Assembly: GCA_963792365.1 (NCBI GenBank)
Contig: CAWBVW010000007.1
Span: 186,001-250,000 of the forward strand
Length of the DNA stretch: 64,000 bases
Reading direction: 5' to 3'
DNA from: JAOUGY01 sp963792365
GTDB taxonomy: Bacteria; Actinomycetota; Acidimicrobiia; Spongiisociales; ZC4RG35
The notes under the pieces are model-generated. The model was not told the origin of the DNA. It worked only from the letters and a program-made list of their open reading frames with translations, and did not search any database. This document shows positions 1-8,594 of this stretch, in pieces (position 1 is the first letter of the stretch; each line of letters begins with the position of its first letter). The position numbers were made by a program, and so were the translations under genes.

Positions 1-2587
1 CGGACCCCGGGCCAGTGGCGCCGGCCCGTGTCGATACCCATGAGCCAGACGGCTCCTCCGCGCGCGGACGGGAGGACAGGTTCTCGTACACGGTCCAGCC
101 TTCGAACCGCTGTCGTTCCGCGAGGTCGACCTGTGCTGCCAGCACCGCCGTCAACGGGACATCATCGGAGACCACGAGCCATCGAACCGCATACTCGCCA
201 AGCAACTCTCCGGGTCGGGCACTCACGCCTCGATCGAGTTGGGAGAGCGTCGACTCGAGGGCACGATCGCCGATGCGGGGCGATGCCAGCCATGCCTGAT
301 CCAGGGTGGGCCGCGCGCCGGTGATCAGCCGGTATGCATATTCCTCGCCTTGGCGGTACTCGCCGGGCAGATCGTCGGCTGCTCCCACGAGCAGCACTCG
401 TCCGGGTCCTGTGCTGGACTGCAACTCGTCGATGAACGCCAAACGGTCGGACCACCCTCGGTCCGGCATGCCCCCGACACCATCGAGGACAGCGGGCGCC
501 GAAAACGCCAAGAGCACGATCACCGCGACCACCGCGAGACCTTGACCCGCCACGTTCGGTCCGCCGGACTCGAAGTCGAGATGGAGCGCGCCGCCCACCA
601 CGAACGCAGCGCCGAGGGACGCCAGTGCCACCACCGCCACGAGTACCTCACCCTTGGCCTGCGGCAATGCGGCCAGCAGCAGCGCCGCCCCCACCATCGC
701 ACCGCCCCACCCGGCGACCTTGGCGTTGGCCGATCGGCCGAACAGGGACGCAAAGAGCGCTGCTGTCAGCAGCGCAAGTGCCACAACGGGGGATGGCCAC
801 AGGTCGCCGGCGAGTACGTCCAGCGTAAGGGCACTCCCAGGCACACCGAGCAGGTACGGGGCGACGACGTCGGCACCGGCGACGAGCGCGATGAGCGACC
901 ACCAGAGGGCGGTGTGCCGCACGCCTGAGCGGGACATGATGGGGATGGCCAGCGCCACGACAACCAGCGGAACGGCCACCGCCGCCGGGGCGAATGCCGC
1001 CGTCAGCCCGGCGGCCATCACGATTCTCGCCACCTTTCCGATGGTCCTCCGTCCCGAACCTTCGGGATGGTCGATCACGGCGTCTACCAGCCACGGCAGA
1101 GCCCCCAGGCCCGCGAGTCCCGGCCAATACGCGTCAGAGGTGTAGACCATGGCGAACGGTCCGAGCAGGTAGGCGACGCCCGCCAACCATTTGGCTGCGC
1201 CACCCACGCCGAGTCTCGAGAGCAGCCGTGCCACTCCCCATACTCCACCCACGACCACGGCAAGCGTCACCAGACCGAGCGCACCCGTCCAGCCGCCGAG
1301 CAACCACTGCACGGTTGCCGCGAGCGCCGCTGCTGGATGCAGGGTCTCGGTGCTCCCCAAGCCTGCGGGGTTCCAACCGCCCGCATAGGACCGGATGACG
1401 GATCCCGCCTCGGGATGGAGCGGAAGCCAGAAACCCTCGCCGACCGCCGCTCCAAGGATCAGTCCGCGGGTCCCCAGCCCCACGACCAGCGCAGTGATGA
1501 TCAAGCCGACCGGACCGGCCACCGAGACCTCACGCTCGAGCTCGTCCTCGGTGACGACGCCTGGCTCCTGGTCGATGAACCAACCGAATCTCGAGGCCAG
1601 ATCGGCACCCAGCGCCCGCATTCGGACCGAGCCGGAAACCTGATATCGAAACAGCTCCTCGTCACCCGTTGCCCGTATCGCCCTCACCGCGTTGCGGGCG
1701 GCCAAAGTCGAGGGGAGCCGGGCCAGGTTCCAAGCGCTGGCGCGCATCAGGTCGGTGAACGGCTTGACCTCGCCGAGGACGAGCCGGGCGATCGCGTCGA
1801 CCAGGCCGAGTACCCACCCGGCCGGCATCGCCCACAGCAGCGTGATCCACCGATATGCCTTGAGCATGGCCCGCATCCGGCCGGCCCGCTCTCGCCAACC
1901 TGCATCCTCGTGTTGGCACCGGTGAAGATGGAGGACCTCTGACGACGGCGCAACCATCACGCGACCACCTGCGATGCGAGCACGCTGGGAGAGGTCGAGA
2001 CCGGCAGACACGGGTGGGAGATTCGGGTCGATGCCCCGAAGGCCGCGTATGAGGTCACGACGCATCAACATCGAAACGCCCGAGATGAACGCCACATCTC
2101 GCACGACGTCGTACTGCTCGAGGTCCACCTCGTCGGGATCGAGGCCCGTGTAGGGCTCTCCGAACACGTCGGTCGCGGCGCCAACCGATTCGAGCCGATC
2201 CGTCTCGACACCGTCGAGGATCTTCGAGCCGACCAAGCTCGCCTCGTTCCGCTCGGTCTCAGCGACCAGTGCGCCGAGAGCGTCCGGTCGTGGTCTGGCG
2301 TCTCCGTGCACCACCCACACGTAGTCGACGTCGGCGCCCAACCCGGCAACCATGTCGCCGAATGCAGACACGTGTTCGACATTTCTCTTCGAGGCCATGC
2401 CGGCCGCAGCCTCGGCGTCACCGACGATGACGAGCCGCTCCACCTCGTACACTTGCTTCCGGACCGACTCCAGCGTGACCGGCAGCGAGACCTCGTCCAC
2501 GAACAGGACCGCAGCCACGACGGTGGGCGTGGCTGGAGTCTCGGATCCGTCCTCGGTTTCGGACGGCAGATCGGTGGATGCAGTCAT
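1..2587 (-). CDS. Large family 2 glycosyltransferase with multi-pass membrane C-terminus (partial, runs off left edge)
   Basis: The frame is open from ATG at 2587 to the window edge, about 862 codons without a stop. Residues 20-230 look like a GT-A glycosyltransferase: an N-terminal strand (VVAAVLFVDEVSLPVTLESV), a D-x-D-like stretch (VVHGDARP) and a conserved SGVSMLMRRDL segment typical of rhamnosyl/galactofuranosyl transferases. From about residue 245 there is an alternating pattern of hydrophobic helices (for example AGWVLGLVDAIARLVLG), consistent with ten or more membrane spans, then a soluble stretch near the edge. An AAGGTG ribosome-binding site lies 9 nt before the ATG. It diverges from cofD with a gap of only 24 bp. 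Large GT2-membrane proteins next to F420 genes are seen in other actinobacteria. The sugar substrate cannot be told; a cell-envelope glycan role is inferred. Confidence 0.8.
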   Translation of the reverse strand, partial: MTASTDLPSETEDGSETPATPTVVAAVLFVDEVSLPVTLESVRKQVYEVERLVIVGDAEAAAGMASKRNVEHVSAFGDMVAGLGADVDYVWVVHGDARPRPDALGALVAETERNEASLVGSKILDGVETDRLESVGAATDVFGEPYTGLDPDEVDLEQYDVVRDVAFISGVSMLMRRDLIRGLRGIDPNLPPVSAGLDLSQRARIAGGRVMVAPSSEVLHLHRCQHEDAGWRERAGRMRAMLKAYRWITLLWAMPAGWVLGLVDAIARLVLGEVKPFTDLMRASAWNLARLPSTLAARNAVRAIRATGDEELFRYQVSGSVRMRALGADLASRFGWFIDQEPGVVTEDELEREVSVAGPVGLIITALVVGLGTRGLILGAAVGEGFWLPLHPEAGSVIRSYAGGWNPAGLGSTETLHPAAALAATVQWLLGGWTGALGLVTLAVVVGGVWGVARLLSRLGVGGAAKWLAGVAYLLGPFAMVYTSDAYWPGLAGLGALPWLVDAVIDHPEGSGRRTIGKVARIVMAAGLTAAFAPAAVAVPLVVVALAIPIMSRSGVRHTALWWSLIALVAGADVVAPYLLGVPGSALTLDVLAGDLWPSPVVALALLTAALFASLFGRSANAKVAGWGGAMVGAALLLAALPQAKGEVLVAVVALASLGAAFVVGGALHLDFESGGPNVAGQGLAVVAVIVLLAFSAPAVLDGVGGMPDRGWSDRLAFIDELQSSTGPGRVLLVGAADDLPGEYRQGEEYAYRLITGARPTLDQAWLASPRIGDRALESTLSQLDRGVSARPGELLGEYAVRWLVVSDDVPLTAVLAAQVDLAERQRFEGWTVYENLSSRPRAEEPSGSWVSTRAGATGPGS

Positions 2588-2611
2588 GACGAGATTCACC
2601 TTGGAGGATCG

Positions 2612-3520
2612 ATGCAGCTCGTGATGCTCTCTGGCGGTGTGGGTGGCGCTCGGATGGCCCGTGGCCTGATTGCGACCCCCGGAGCGGACATCACGGTAGT
2701 CGTGAACGTGGCCGACGACGATCTCATCCACGGGGTCCACGTGGCTGCCGACCTCGACACCGTGGTGTACACACTCGCCGGGGCCGAGGGCCCTGAGGGA
2801 TGGGGTCGATCCGGGGAGACGTGGCGAGTCATGGAAGAGCTGAGTCGGTTCCCGGAAGCCGATATCTCTTTCCGCCTGGGTGACCTGGACCTGGCAGTCA
2901 ACCTGTACCGGAGTGGACGGCTGAGGGCCGGACACCGTCTCAGCGCGATCACCGCCGACGTATGTCGCGGCATGGATGTCCAAGCCACGGTACTTCCGGC
3001 GACCGACGACATCGTGCGCACCACCGTGATCACCGATGTCGGCGAGCTCGATTTCCAGACGTACTTCGTCCGTCGCCGCCACCAGGACACGATCCTCGGC
3101 GTGGAGTTCCGTGGGGCCGCGACGTCGTCGCCGGCACCCGGTGTCCTCGAGGCGATCGAACGGTCCGAGCTCATCATCATCGGCCCGTCGAACCCCATAC
3201 TGTCGGTGTGGCCGATCCTTGCGATACCGGGCATTCGCCTGGCTCTCGACGGATCGGCGCCTGTGGTCGCCGTCAGCCCATTGATTGGTGGGCGTGCGAT
3301 CAAAGGTCCGGCGGTGGAAGCCATGCGTGCGATGGGCTTGACGAACGATCCGAATGGAATCGTCGAGGCGTATGGTGGCCTCGTGACCCACCTCGTCATC
3401 GACGATCGAGAGAACACGCCCGCCCCGCCGGGAGTCGAGGTGCTTCGTACGAACACCATGATCGCCGAACCCGAGTCGGCCGCCCGACTGGCGGCAGAGA
3501 TCATCGACTGGCTCCGATGA
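2612..3520 (+). CDS. cofD: 2-phospho-L-lactate transferase CofD (FbiA)
   Basis: Protein of 302 aa. CofD/FbiA transfers a phospholactate-type moiety from its guanylyl-activated form to the deazaflavin FO, giving (dehydro)F420-0 in coenzyme F420 biosynthesis; it acts in the cytosol. The N-terminus carries the family's glycine-rich signature (LSGGVGGARMARGL), followed by VVNVADDD and the GPSNPILSVWPIL and SPLIGGRAIKGPA motifs that line the active site. The length matches the family. ATG at 2612 is chosen over upstream in-frame codons because GGAGG sits at 2603-2607 and the homologous N-terminus starts here. The stop overlaps the start of cofE (ATGA), so the two are translationally coupled. Confidence 0.95.
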   Translation: MQLVMLSGGVGGARMARGLIATPGADITVVVNVADDDLIHGVHVAADLDTVVYTLAGAEGPEGWGRSGETWRVMEELSRFPEADISFRLGDLDLAVNLYRSGRLRAGHRLSAITADVCRGMDVQATVLPATDDIVRTTVITDVGELDFQTYFVRRRHQDTILGVEFRGAATSSPAPGVLEAIERSELIIIGPSNPILSVWPILAIPGIRLALDGSAPVVAVSPLIGGRAIKGPAVEAMRAMGLTNDPNGIVEAYGGLVTHLVIDDRENTPAPPGVEVLRTNTMIAEPESAARLAAEIIDWLR

Positions 3521-4221
3521 CGGTGGTGATCCAACCAATCACCGGAATCGGTGAGATCGCCCCTGGCGACGACGTGGCCCGTGCCGTCGGCGACGCGATC
3601 GAGGCCGGCCGGCTGGATCTCGCCGATGGCGACATCGTCGTAGTGACACACAAGATCGTGTCGAAGGCCGAGGGCCGCATCGTCGACCTGCCCGACGACG
3701 GTCCCGACGCACATCGTCACCTCGTCGAAGAGGAGACGGTCGAGGTGCTCCGGCGCCGGGGAAGCCTCGTGATCGCCAAGACGCGCCACGGGTTCGTATG
3801 CGCCAACGCAGGTGTTGATCGTTCGAACGCGGGGCCGGCGCGAGCCATCTTGCTCCCAATCGATCCGGATGCCTCGGCCAATCGCATCCGCCTGCGCCTC
3901 GAGCATCGGTTCGACGTCGGACTCGCCGTGATCATCAGTGACACCTTCGGGCGGGCGTGGCGACGCGGTCTCACCGACGTTGCAATCGGCGTATCCGGCA
4001 TCGAGCCGATCACCGATCTACGCGGTACCACCGATGCCCACGGCAAAACCCTCGAGGTGTCCGAGGTTGCGGTCGTCGACGAGGTTGCGGCGGCAGCAGA
4101 CCTGGTCATGGGAAAAGCCGCCCAGATCCCCGCCGCGATCGTTAGAGGCGTCGACTACGTCCGAGGCAGGACCGGCATCTCGGCCATCGTCCGACACCCT
4201 TCAGAAGACCTCTTCCTCTGA
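3517..4221 (+). CDS. cofE: Coenzyme F420-0:L-glutamate ligase CofE (FbiB N-terminal type)
   Basis: Protein of 234 aa. CofE adds gamma-linked glutamates to F420-0 using GTP. Visible family motifs are DIVVVTHKIVSKAEGR near residue 40, RHGFVCANAGVDRSN near 95, ISDTFGRAWRRG near 140 and a C-terminal RTGISAIVRHPSEDLF. The length is that of stand-alone CofE; the C-terminal nitroreductase-like domain of mycobacterial FbiB, which reduces dehydro-F420-0, is absent and must be supplied elsewhere if the dehydro route is used. It starts inside the cofD stop (ATGA). With cofD it implies F420-dependent enzymes in this organism. Confidence 0.95.
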   Translation: MTVVIQPITGIGEIAPGDDVARAVGDAIEAGRLDLADGDIVVVTHKIVSKAEGRIVDLPDDGPDAHRHLVEEETVEVLRRRGSLVIAKTRHGFVCANAGVDRSNAGPARAILLPIDPDASANRIRLRLEHRFDVGLAVIISDTFGRAWRRGLTDVAIGVSGIEPITDLRGTTDAHGKTLEVSEVAVVDEVAAAADLVMGKAAQIPAAIVRGVDYVRGRTGISAIVRHPSEDLFL

Positions 4222-4333
4222 TCACGCCGGCGTTGATCTCCACGGCTCACCACTGCGCTCCAGCCGTGAGCAGTAGGCCGCAGTCCCATTGTGGGGAGTA
4301 GGAACCAGTCTCGGCCTGCGACGGCCCGCATCG

Positions 4334-4349
4334 GGGCGGGAGTCCGCCC
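4334..4349. terminator. Short GC hairpin between convergent cofE and ugd
   Basis: GGGCGG and CCGCCC flank a GAGT loop, 6 bp beyond the stop of the minus-strand dehydrogenase gene and about 110 bp past the cofE stop. There is no T-tract, so termination is a guess from position. Confidence 0.35.
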
Positions 4350-4355
4350 ACCGCC

Positions 4356-5621
4356 TTATGCGTTCGGGCGACCGAGAGCCATGTACTTGAGGCCGGCGGC
4401 GCGGACGGCTGCCGGGTCGAGGAGGTTCCGGAGGTCGTACACCTCGTCGCCGTCCATCACCTCAGCGACCTTGCGCATGTCGACCATCCGGAACTCCGGC
4501 CATTCCGTCGCCACCAGCAGCAACTTGGCACCGGTGGCCGCTGCGATCGGGTTGGGAAGCATCTCTACGAACTCCGACGATGCTTCCGGGTCGTACGCCC
4601 GGACCACGGCGCCCTCCGACTTGAGCATCTGTGCGATCTTCAGCGCCGGTGACTCGCGGATGTCATCGGTACCCGCCTTGAATGCAACACCCCACATCCC
4701 GACCTGAGCGGCTGCGAGATCGCCACCGAGGAGCCTCCGGACATTTCCGACGATCCAATGCCGTTGTGAACGATCTGCATCTACCACGGACTGAAGCAAC
4801 GTGAATTCATATCCCGCCTGACGTGATGTTGCGAGCAAGGCAATCGTGTCCTTCGGGAAGCAGGACCCGCCATAGCCCGGACCCGGTCGCAGGAAGTGCG
4901 GCCCGATGCGCGGATCGAGTCCCATACCCTCGACCACGTCGAGGATGTCGGCCCCGAGCGACTCGGCGATGTTGGCAAGGGCGTTCACGAACGTCAGACG
5001 TGTTGCGAGATAGCCGTTGGCTCCGTACTTGATCAACTCGGCCGAGGTCGGATCTGTTGCGATGACCTTCGCTCCGAGCCCGTCGTAGAGCCCAGCAACC
5101 ACGTCGCCCGCCGACCGGTCGTTGCTGCCGACGACGATCCGATCGGGATGGAGGAAATCGGAGACGGCCGAACCTTCTCGCAGGAACTCGGGGTTGCCCA
5201 CAAGCCGGATACGACCGTCGAGCCGTCTTCCGAGCCGGGCCGTGGTGCCAACCGGCACGGTCGACTTGATCGCCACGATGGCACCCTCGCCGAGGCCATC
5301 CGCCAGCTGCGTGATCACGGACTCGACGATGGTCAGGTCGGCCGACCCGTCGACACCGGGCGGTGTTGGGAGGCACAGGAAGGTGACATCTGCAGAGGTG
5401 GCCGCCTCCAGGTTGTCGACGTGGAAGGTCAAGCGCCCCGACGCGGTACTGGCGTCCATGAGATCATCGAGGCCGCGTTCATAGATCGGCAGTCTGCCTT
5501 GCTCGAGCTCTGCCAGCTTCGATGCATCTGCTTCACCAACACGAACCCGATGCCCGAGGTGTGCCATCCCGGCCGCCTGGACGAGCCCGACGTATCCCCC
5601 TCCGATTACGGCGACGTCCAT
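4356..5621 (-). CDS. ugd: UDP-glucose 6-dehydrogenase
   Basis: Protein of 421 aa. It oxidises UDP-glucose to UDP-glucuronate with 2 NAD+, supplying uronic acid for envelope polysaccharide. The N-terminal Rossmann motif is GGGYVGLVQAAG. The NAD-domain signatures FLCLPTPPG and STVPVGTT follow, and the catalytic cysteine is C254 in GGSCFPKD, with the conserved lysine of ELIKYGANGYLATRL upstream. A C-terminal UDP-binding domain (GVAFKAGTDDIRESPAL) completes the family architecture. A GAGAGGG site lies about 8 nt before the ATG. The gene follows the LCP ligase gene on the same strand with a 29-bp gap, suggesting a shared transcript. UDP-GlcA is the likely product; other UDP-hexoses cannot be excluded. 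Confidence 0.93.
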   Translation of the reverse strand: MDVAVIGGGYVGLVQAAGMAHLGHRVRVGEADASKLAELEQGRLPIYERGLDDLMDASTASGRLTFHVDNLEAATSADVTFLCLPTPPGVDGSADLTIVESVITQLADGLGEGAIVAIKSTVPVGTTARLGRRLDGRIRLVGNPEFLREGSAVSDFLHPDRIVVGSNDRSAGDVVAGLYDGLGAKVIATDPTSAELIKYGANGYLATRLTFVNALANIAESLGADILDVVEGMGLDPRIGPHFLRPGPGYGGSCFPKDTIALLATSRQAGYEFTLLQSVVDADRSQRHWIVGNVRRLLGGDLAAAQVGMWGVAFKAGTDDIRESPALKIAQMLKSEGAVVRAYDPEASSEFVEMLPNPIAAATGAKLLLVATEWPEFRMVDMRKVAEVMDGDEVYDLRNLLDPAAVRAAGLKYMALGRPNA

Positions 5622-5650
5622 CTTTGTTGCCCTCTCGATCTTCAGTCCAG

Positions 5651-6952
5651 CTATCCCGCCATACCCGCAGCGTCAGCACCGAGGACGACGACGGCATCGA
5701 CCTCGGAAGGAACGGTCCCCGGTTCCACTCTTCCGAATCCGAGCGCAGCGACGATCTCCTCGCCACGATCCTCATCACCTGAGCGCACCGTCACCAGTGT
5801 TTCTCGATAGTCGGCGCGATCGGCGTCACCAGTGTCATCGACGAGGAATCCCGCCTGCCCTAGTACGTCCGACCAACGACCCGCGCTCCCCGACAGTCCG
5901 TTGCCATTCAACACCAACAGAGTAAAGGGATCGGCCTCTCCAGCGGCCACCCTGAGCGAAGTTCCAGACCGGAACGCCTCGATCACGGCCGATGCCTCGG
6001 GCTCCTTGGGCAGCACGACCGATTGGGACTGAATGGTGTCGGTCACCCCGGGCAGGGTCGCCGCCTCGATGTTGCCTCCCCGAAGCGTTCGCATCCGGAA
6101 TGCGAGCTCGATGAGCGACGAGTCGGCCAGTGCGGCATCGATCGACACATGTTCGGAGAAGGAGCCGACGATTGCCCCTGCTTCCGTGAGCGAGGACGGC
6201 CGCTTCATTCGCTCGATGATGGCGATGATGAGTCCTTGCTGGCGGGCGGTACGGCCGAAGTCGTCGGCGTCGACCGCCACCCACCTGCCGTTCTGATACT
6301 CCTGATATGTGCGGGACCGCGCGTATGCGAGCGCCTGCTCTCCACCGAGGAGCTGTTCCCCGGGTTCGACGTCGAGCCCCGACTTCACGTCGCGTGCCGG
6401 GTAGTCGAAATCGATCACGACGCCACCGAGCTCATCCACGATCGCCTGGAACCCGACGAAGTCGATCTCGACATAGTGATTGATGTCGATGTCGGTCACG
6501 TTCCGAACGGTTTCCACCAGCAACGGCGCACCACCCAGCGCGTAGGCGGAGTTGATCTTCGCCGTCCCGTTGTTCGGAATCTCAACCCATAGGTCACGAG
6601 GCAAACTCAGGATCTGGGCCTCCCCCTCGTCGGGATAGACCTTGACCAGCATGATCACGTCCGACCGTTGACCGGTGGCCTCTCCGAACCCTTCAATGCT
6701 TTCGAGGTTCTCTCTGGAATCGGAGCCAACGACCAGGAACACGATCGGATCGGCCGATCCGGGCAACGTCGGCGTGAGCTGCGGAACCACGTCCGACACG
6801 GTCTGGGCGCCCGATTGAACGGCGTCCTCGATGGACCGCAGCTGCCAATACACGTAGAACACCGCCAAGTTGGCCGTTACCAACATGGTGATGAGGATGC
6901 GCTTCAGCCATACGGCAAAACGCCGAGGAGGTGGAGGGGCGGTCGGAGGCAT
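5651..6952 (-). CDS. LytR-CpsA-Psr (LCP) family glycopolymer ligase
   Basis: Protein of 433 aa. LCP proteins transfer lipid-linked glycopolymers to peptidoglycan on the outer face of the membrane. A proline-rich cytosolic N-terminus precedes a single membrane helix at about residues 15-38 (ILITMLVTANLAVFYVYW). The LCP domain spans about 75-260 and shows VGSDSRE, LSLPRDLWVEIP, KINSAYALGG, YVEIDFVGF and the arginine motif DDFGRTARQQGLI. A LytR_C domain (TLLVLNGNGLSGSAG onward) forms the last ~100 residues. ATG 6952 is chosen because the membrane helix follows directly; a TACCCT box lies 15 nt upstream. Neighbouring ugd suggests that the transferred polymer contains uronic acid. Confidence 0.9.
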   Translation of the reverse strand: MPPTAPPPPRRFAVWLKRILITMLVTANLAVFYVYWQLRSIEDAVQSGAQTVSDVVPQLTPTLPGSADPIVFLVVGSDSRENLESIEGFGEATGQRSDVIMLVKVYPDEGEAQILSLPRDLWVEIPNNGTAKINSAYALGGAPLLVETVRNVTDIDINHYVEIDFVGFQAIVDELGGVVIDFDYPARDVKSGLDVEPGEQLLGGEQALAYARSRTYQEYQNGRWVAVDADDFGRTARQQGLIIAIIERMKRPSSLTEAGAIVGSFSEHVSIDAALADSSLIELAFRMRTLRGGNIEAATLPGVTDTIQSQSVVLPKEPEASAVIEAFRSGTSLRVAAGEADPFTLLVLNGNGLSGSAGRWSDVLGQAGFLVDDTGDADRADYRETLVTVRSGDEDRGEEIVAALGFGRVEPGTVPSEVDAVVVLGADAAGMAG

Positions 6953-7053
6953 GACGGCGAGCGGGTCAGGGTACCAGCGGCGTGAGGGCAACCGTCCAGC
7001 GAGGTCGGCGCAACGCTGGTCACCTGAGGACCTGAGGCGGGCAGCCGGCGCGC

Positions 7054-7069
7054 TAGCCTGACCGCCACT
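7054..7069 (+). promoter_or_regulatory. TAGCCT -10-like box for the hydrolase gene
   Basis: TAGCCT at 7054-7059 ends 10 nt before the GTG start, and no Shine-Dalgarno sequence is visible. This predicts a very short or absent leader. Confidence 0.45.
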
Positions 7070-7813
7070 GTGGCTGTTCTCCCCCATGAAGGTACCTACT
7101 CGGTCATGTACCGGAGCCTGCCGGTCCCGGTCGGCAGCGGATACCGCCCGGGATACCTCGCCCGGCCCGACAAGGCCGGGCGGTTCCCGGTGGTGGTTCT
7201 CGTCCCGGACTACGACGGTGTGAGCGCCCACGAGAAAGCCCTGGCGCGGAAGCTGGCACGCCATGGACTGGCCGTGGTCGCCGTCGACCTCTATGCCATC
7301 GACCGCACCGGAGACGCCCTCGAGGACTACCACTCGCTCGACGACAACGAGGCGATTCGAGTGCTCGACGAAACCCATGATTGGCTCGCCAGCGACGACA
7401 TCGACTGGGCGCACTCGGAGCGGGTCGGGATGTTGGGCCTCGAGGTCGGTGGACGATTCGCCATCGTCGAAGCCGCCTACCGATCATGGGTCGCGTCGGC
7501 AGCCGTGGTCTACGCGCCACTCACCGGTGACGAGGAACGCCGGTACCAGGTGGCCGACATGCTCGGGCACATCGGGCAGCCGCTCCTCGGTCTGTACGCG
7601 GCGGAGGACGAGTTCATCGCCGCCGACTCGGTGGATGAGGCTCAAAGCCGCAACGCTTCTGGCTCCTGGCTCCTCTACGAGGGGGTCGGGCACGGGTTCC
7701 TCGACGAATCCGATCAGAACTACGACCAATCCTCGGCAGAGGACGCCGCAGCGCGCATCGTCGAGTTCTTCAGGGCCACGCTTCCGGAACCAGAGCGACT
7801 CGACCTGGGCTGA
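7070..7813 (+). CDS. Dienelactone hydrolase-family alpha/beta hydrolase lacking the nucleophile
   Basis: Protein of 247 aa, the size of dienelactone hydrolases. The fold markers are clear: a strand-turn VVVLVPDYDGV near residue 45, the nucleophile-elbow region VGMLGLEVGGRF at 119-130, an acid D180 in LYAAEDEF and a histidine H208 in GVGHGF. Dienelactone hydrolases carry Cys (other relatives Ser) at the elbow centre, G-x-C-x-G-G; here the residue is Glu125. With Asp and His kept but no nucleophile, a canonical esterase mechanism is unlikely. It may be a non-catalytic or altered-chemistry member. The GTG start is supported by the upstream box; ATG 7106 is an alternative. It stands alone between the divergent LCP gene and convergent birA. 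Confidence 0.8.
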   Translation: MAVLPHEGTYSVMYRSLPVPVGSGYRPGYLARPDKAGRFPVVVLVPDYDGVSAHEKALARKLARHGLAVVAVDLYAIDRTGDALEDYHSLDDNEAIRVLDETHDWLASDDIDWAHSERVGMLGLEVGGRFAIVEAAYRSWVASAAVVYAPLTGDEERRYQVADMLGHIGQPLLGLYAAEDEFIAADSVDEAQSRNASGSWLLYEGVGHGFLDESDQNYDQSSAEDAAARIVEFFRATLPEPERLDLG

Positions 7814-7852
7814 CGAACATCCGCACGGCCGAGCGGTGGATCACCACCCATC

Positions 7853-7877
7853 GGTCGGAGGTGGATCCTGGCCGACC
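7853..7877. terminator. Hairpin between convergent hydrolase and birA genes
   Basis: GGTCGG and CCGACC separated by 13 nt, located in the 66-bp gap between two convergent stops. No T-tract; weak candidate. Confidence 0.3.
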
Positions 7878-7879
7878 CA

Positions 7880-8567
7880 TCATCTTCCGTCTCCAGAACC
7901 TGCATTGCGCACGTGCTGGACCTGGCCGGACCGCAGGGTGACCCGACCGTGGCCGGTGTCGACCTCGAGGCCCCCATCCAGGGCGATGCCAGTAGCCCGG
8001 CCGGAACCCGACGGCTGCCACACGATGTCTCGCCCGATGGTGCGGCACCGTGCGACGTACTCATCCCGGGGCCACTCGTCAGACCCCGACTCGAACACCT
8101 GTATCAGCCCGTCTGCCCAAACCCGAGCGAGCCCTTCGGCGGCGCTCGGACCAGGGTCGTTCTCGTTGATTGCGCCGATCCCCTCCGGCGGGATCGGCCA
8201 CCACAGGTTGAGGCCCGCGCCGATCACAACCGGCCCTGACCCGGCGGCCTCGACGAGAATCCCACCAACCTTGAGGTCCGTTCGCATGAGATCGTTGGGC
8301 CACTTGAGGTCGCAGTCCACCATCCGGGCAATGATGACCCCCGCCACCAACGGGATCAGCTGCCAGCTCTGCTGCTCCCATGCCGGTCGCAAGGCCAAGG
8401 ACATCGCAAGCGCGGGGGGCATTCTGCCAAGGCGCTCCGCTGCGACCCCTGCCCATCTGCTGGCGGTCCGAGATCGCCAGCACCGGGTCGCCCCGGAAGG
8501 CGTCACGTGCGACATCCTGGGTCGAGGTCGCGGCCTCGAGGCGAATGACCGAATAGGGTGTGGCCAT
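7880..8567 (-). CDS. birA: Biotin--[acetyl-CoA-carboxylase] ligase BirA, frameshifted at a G6/C6 run
   Basis: Two reading frames together give a complete monofunctional biotin ligase of about 228 aa. The first frame supplies ATSTQDVARDAF and the biotinyl-AMP loop MGRGRSGAPW; the second supplies MSLALRP, LKWPNDL, KVGGILVE and GAGLNLWWP, all standard BirA motifs. The frames meet at a run of six G at 8414-8419. Removing one base restores N-A-P-A-L-A-M-S and a single frame from ATG 8567 to the stop at 7880. No N-terminal DNA-binding domain is present, so it is a ligase only. Its target is probably the biotin domain of PccA, encoded nearby. The homopolymer position makes a sequencing error as likely as a true mutation. 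Confidence 0.85.
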
Positions 8568-8583
8568 ACCGGGCCAGATCGTA
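8568..8583 (-). promoter_or_regulatory. TACGAT box upstream of birA
   Basis: TACGAT (8583-8578 on the minus strand) ends 10 nt before the birA ATG and overlaps the pccB ribosome-binding region, so the divergent birA and pccB promoters interlock. Confidence 0.4.
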
Positions 8584-8594
8584 GGAGGAGTTCG

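Noticed and set aside
2596..3906. 436-codon open frame antisense to cofD/cofE
   Set aside because: Arg/Ser-rich product with no domain; it mirrors two well-supported overlapping genes and arises from high-GC codon bias.
7263..8594. Long N-terminal extension of pccB in the same frame
   Set aside because: The extension lies across the hydrolase and birA genes, is low-complexity, and pccB has a strong ribosome-binding site at 8583-8590 with GTG 8595.
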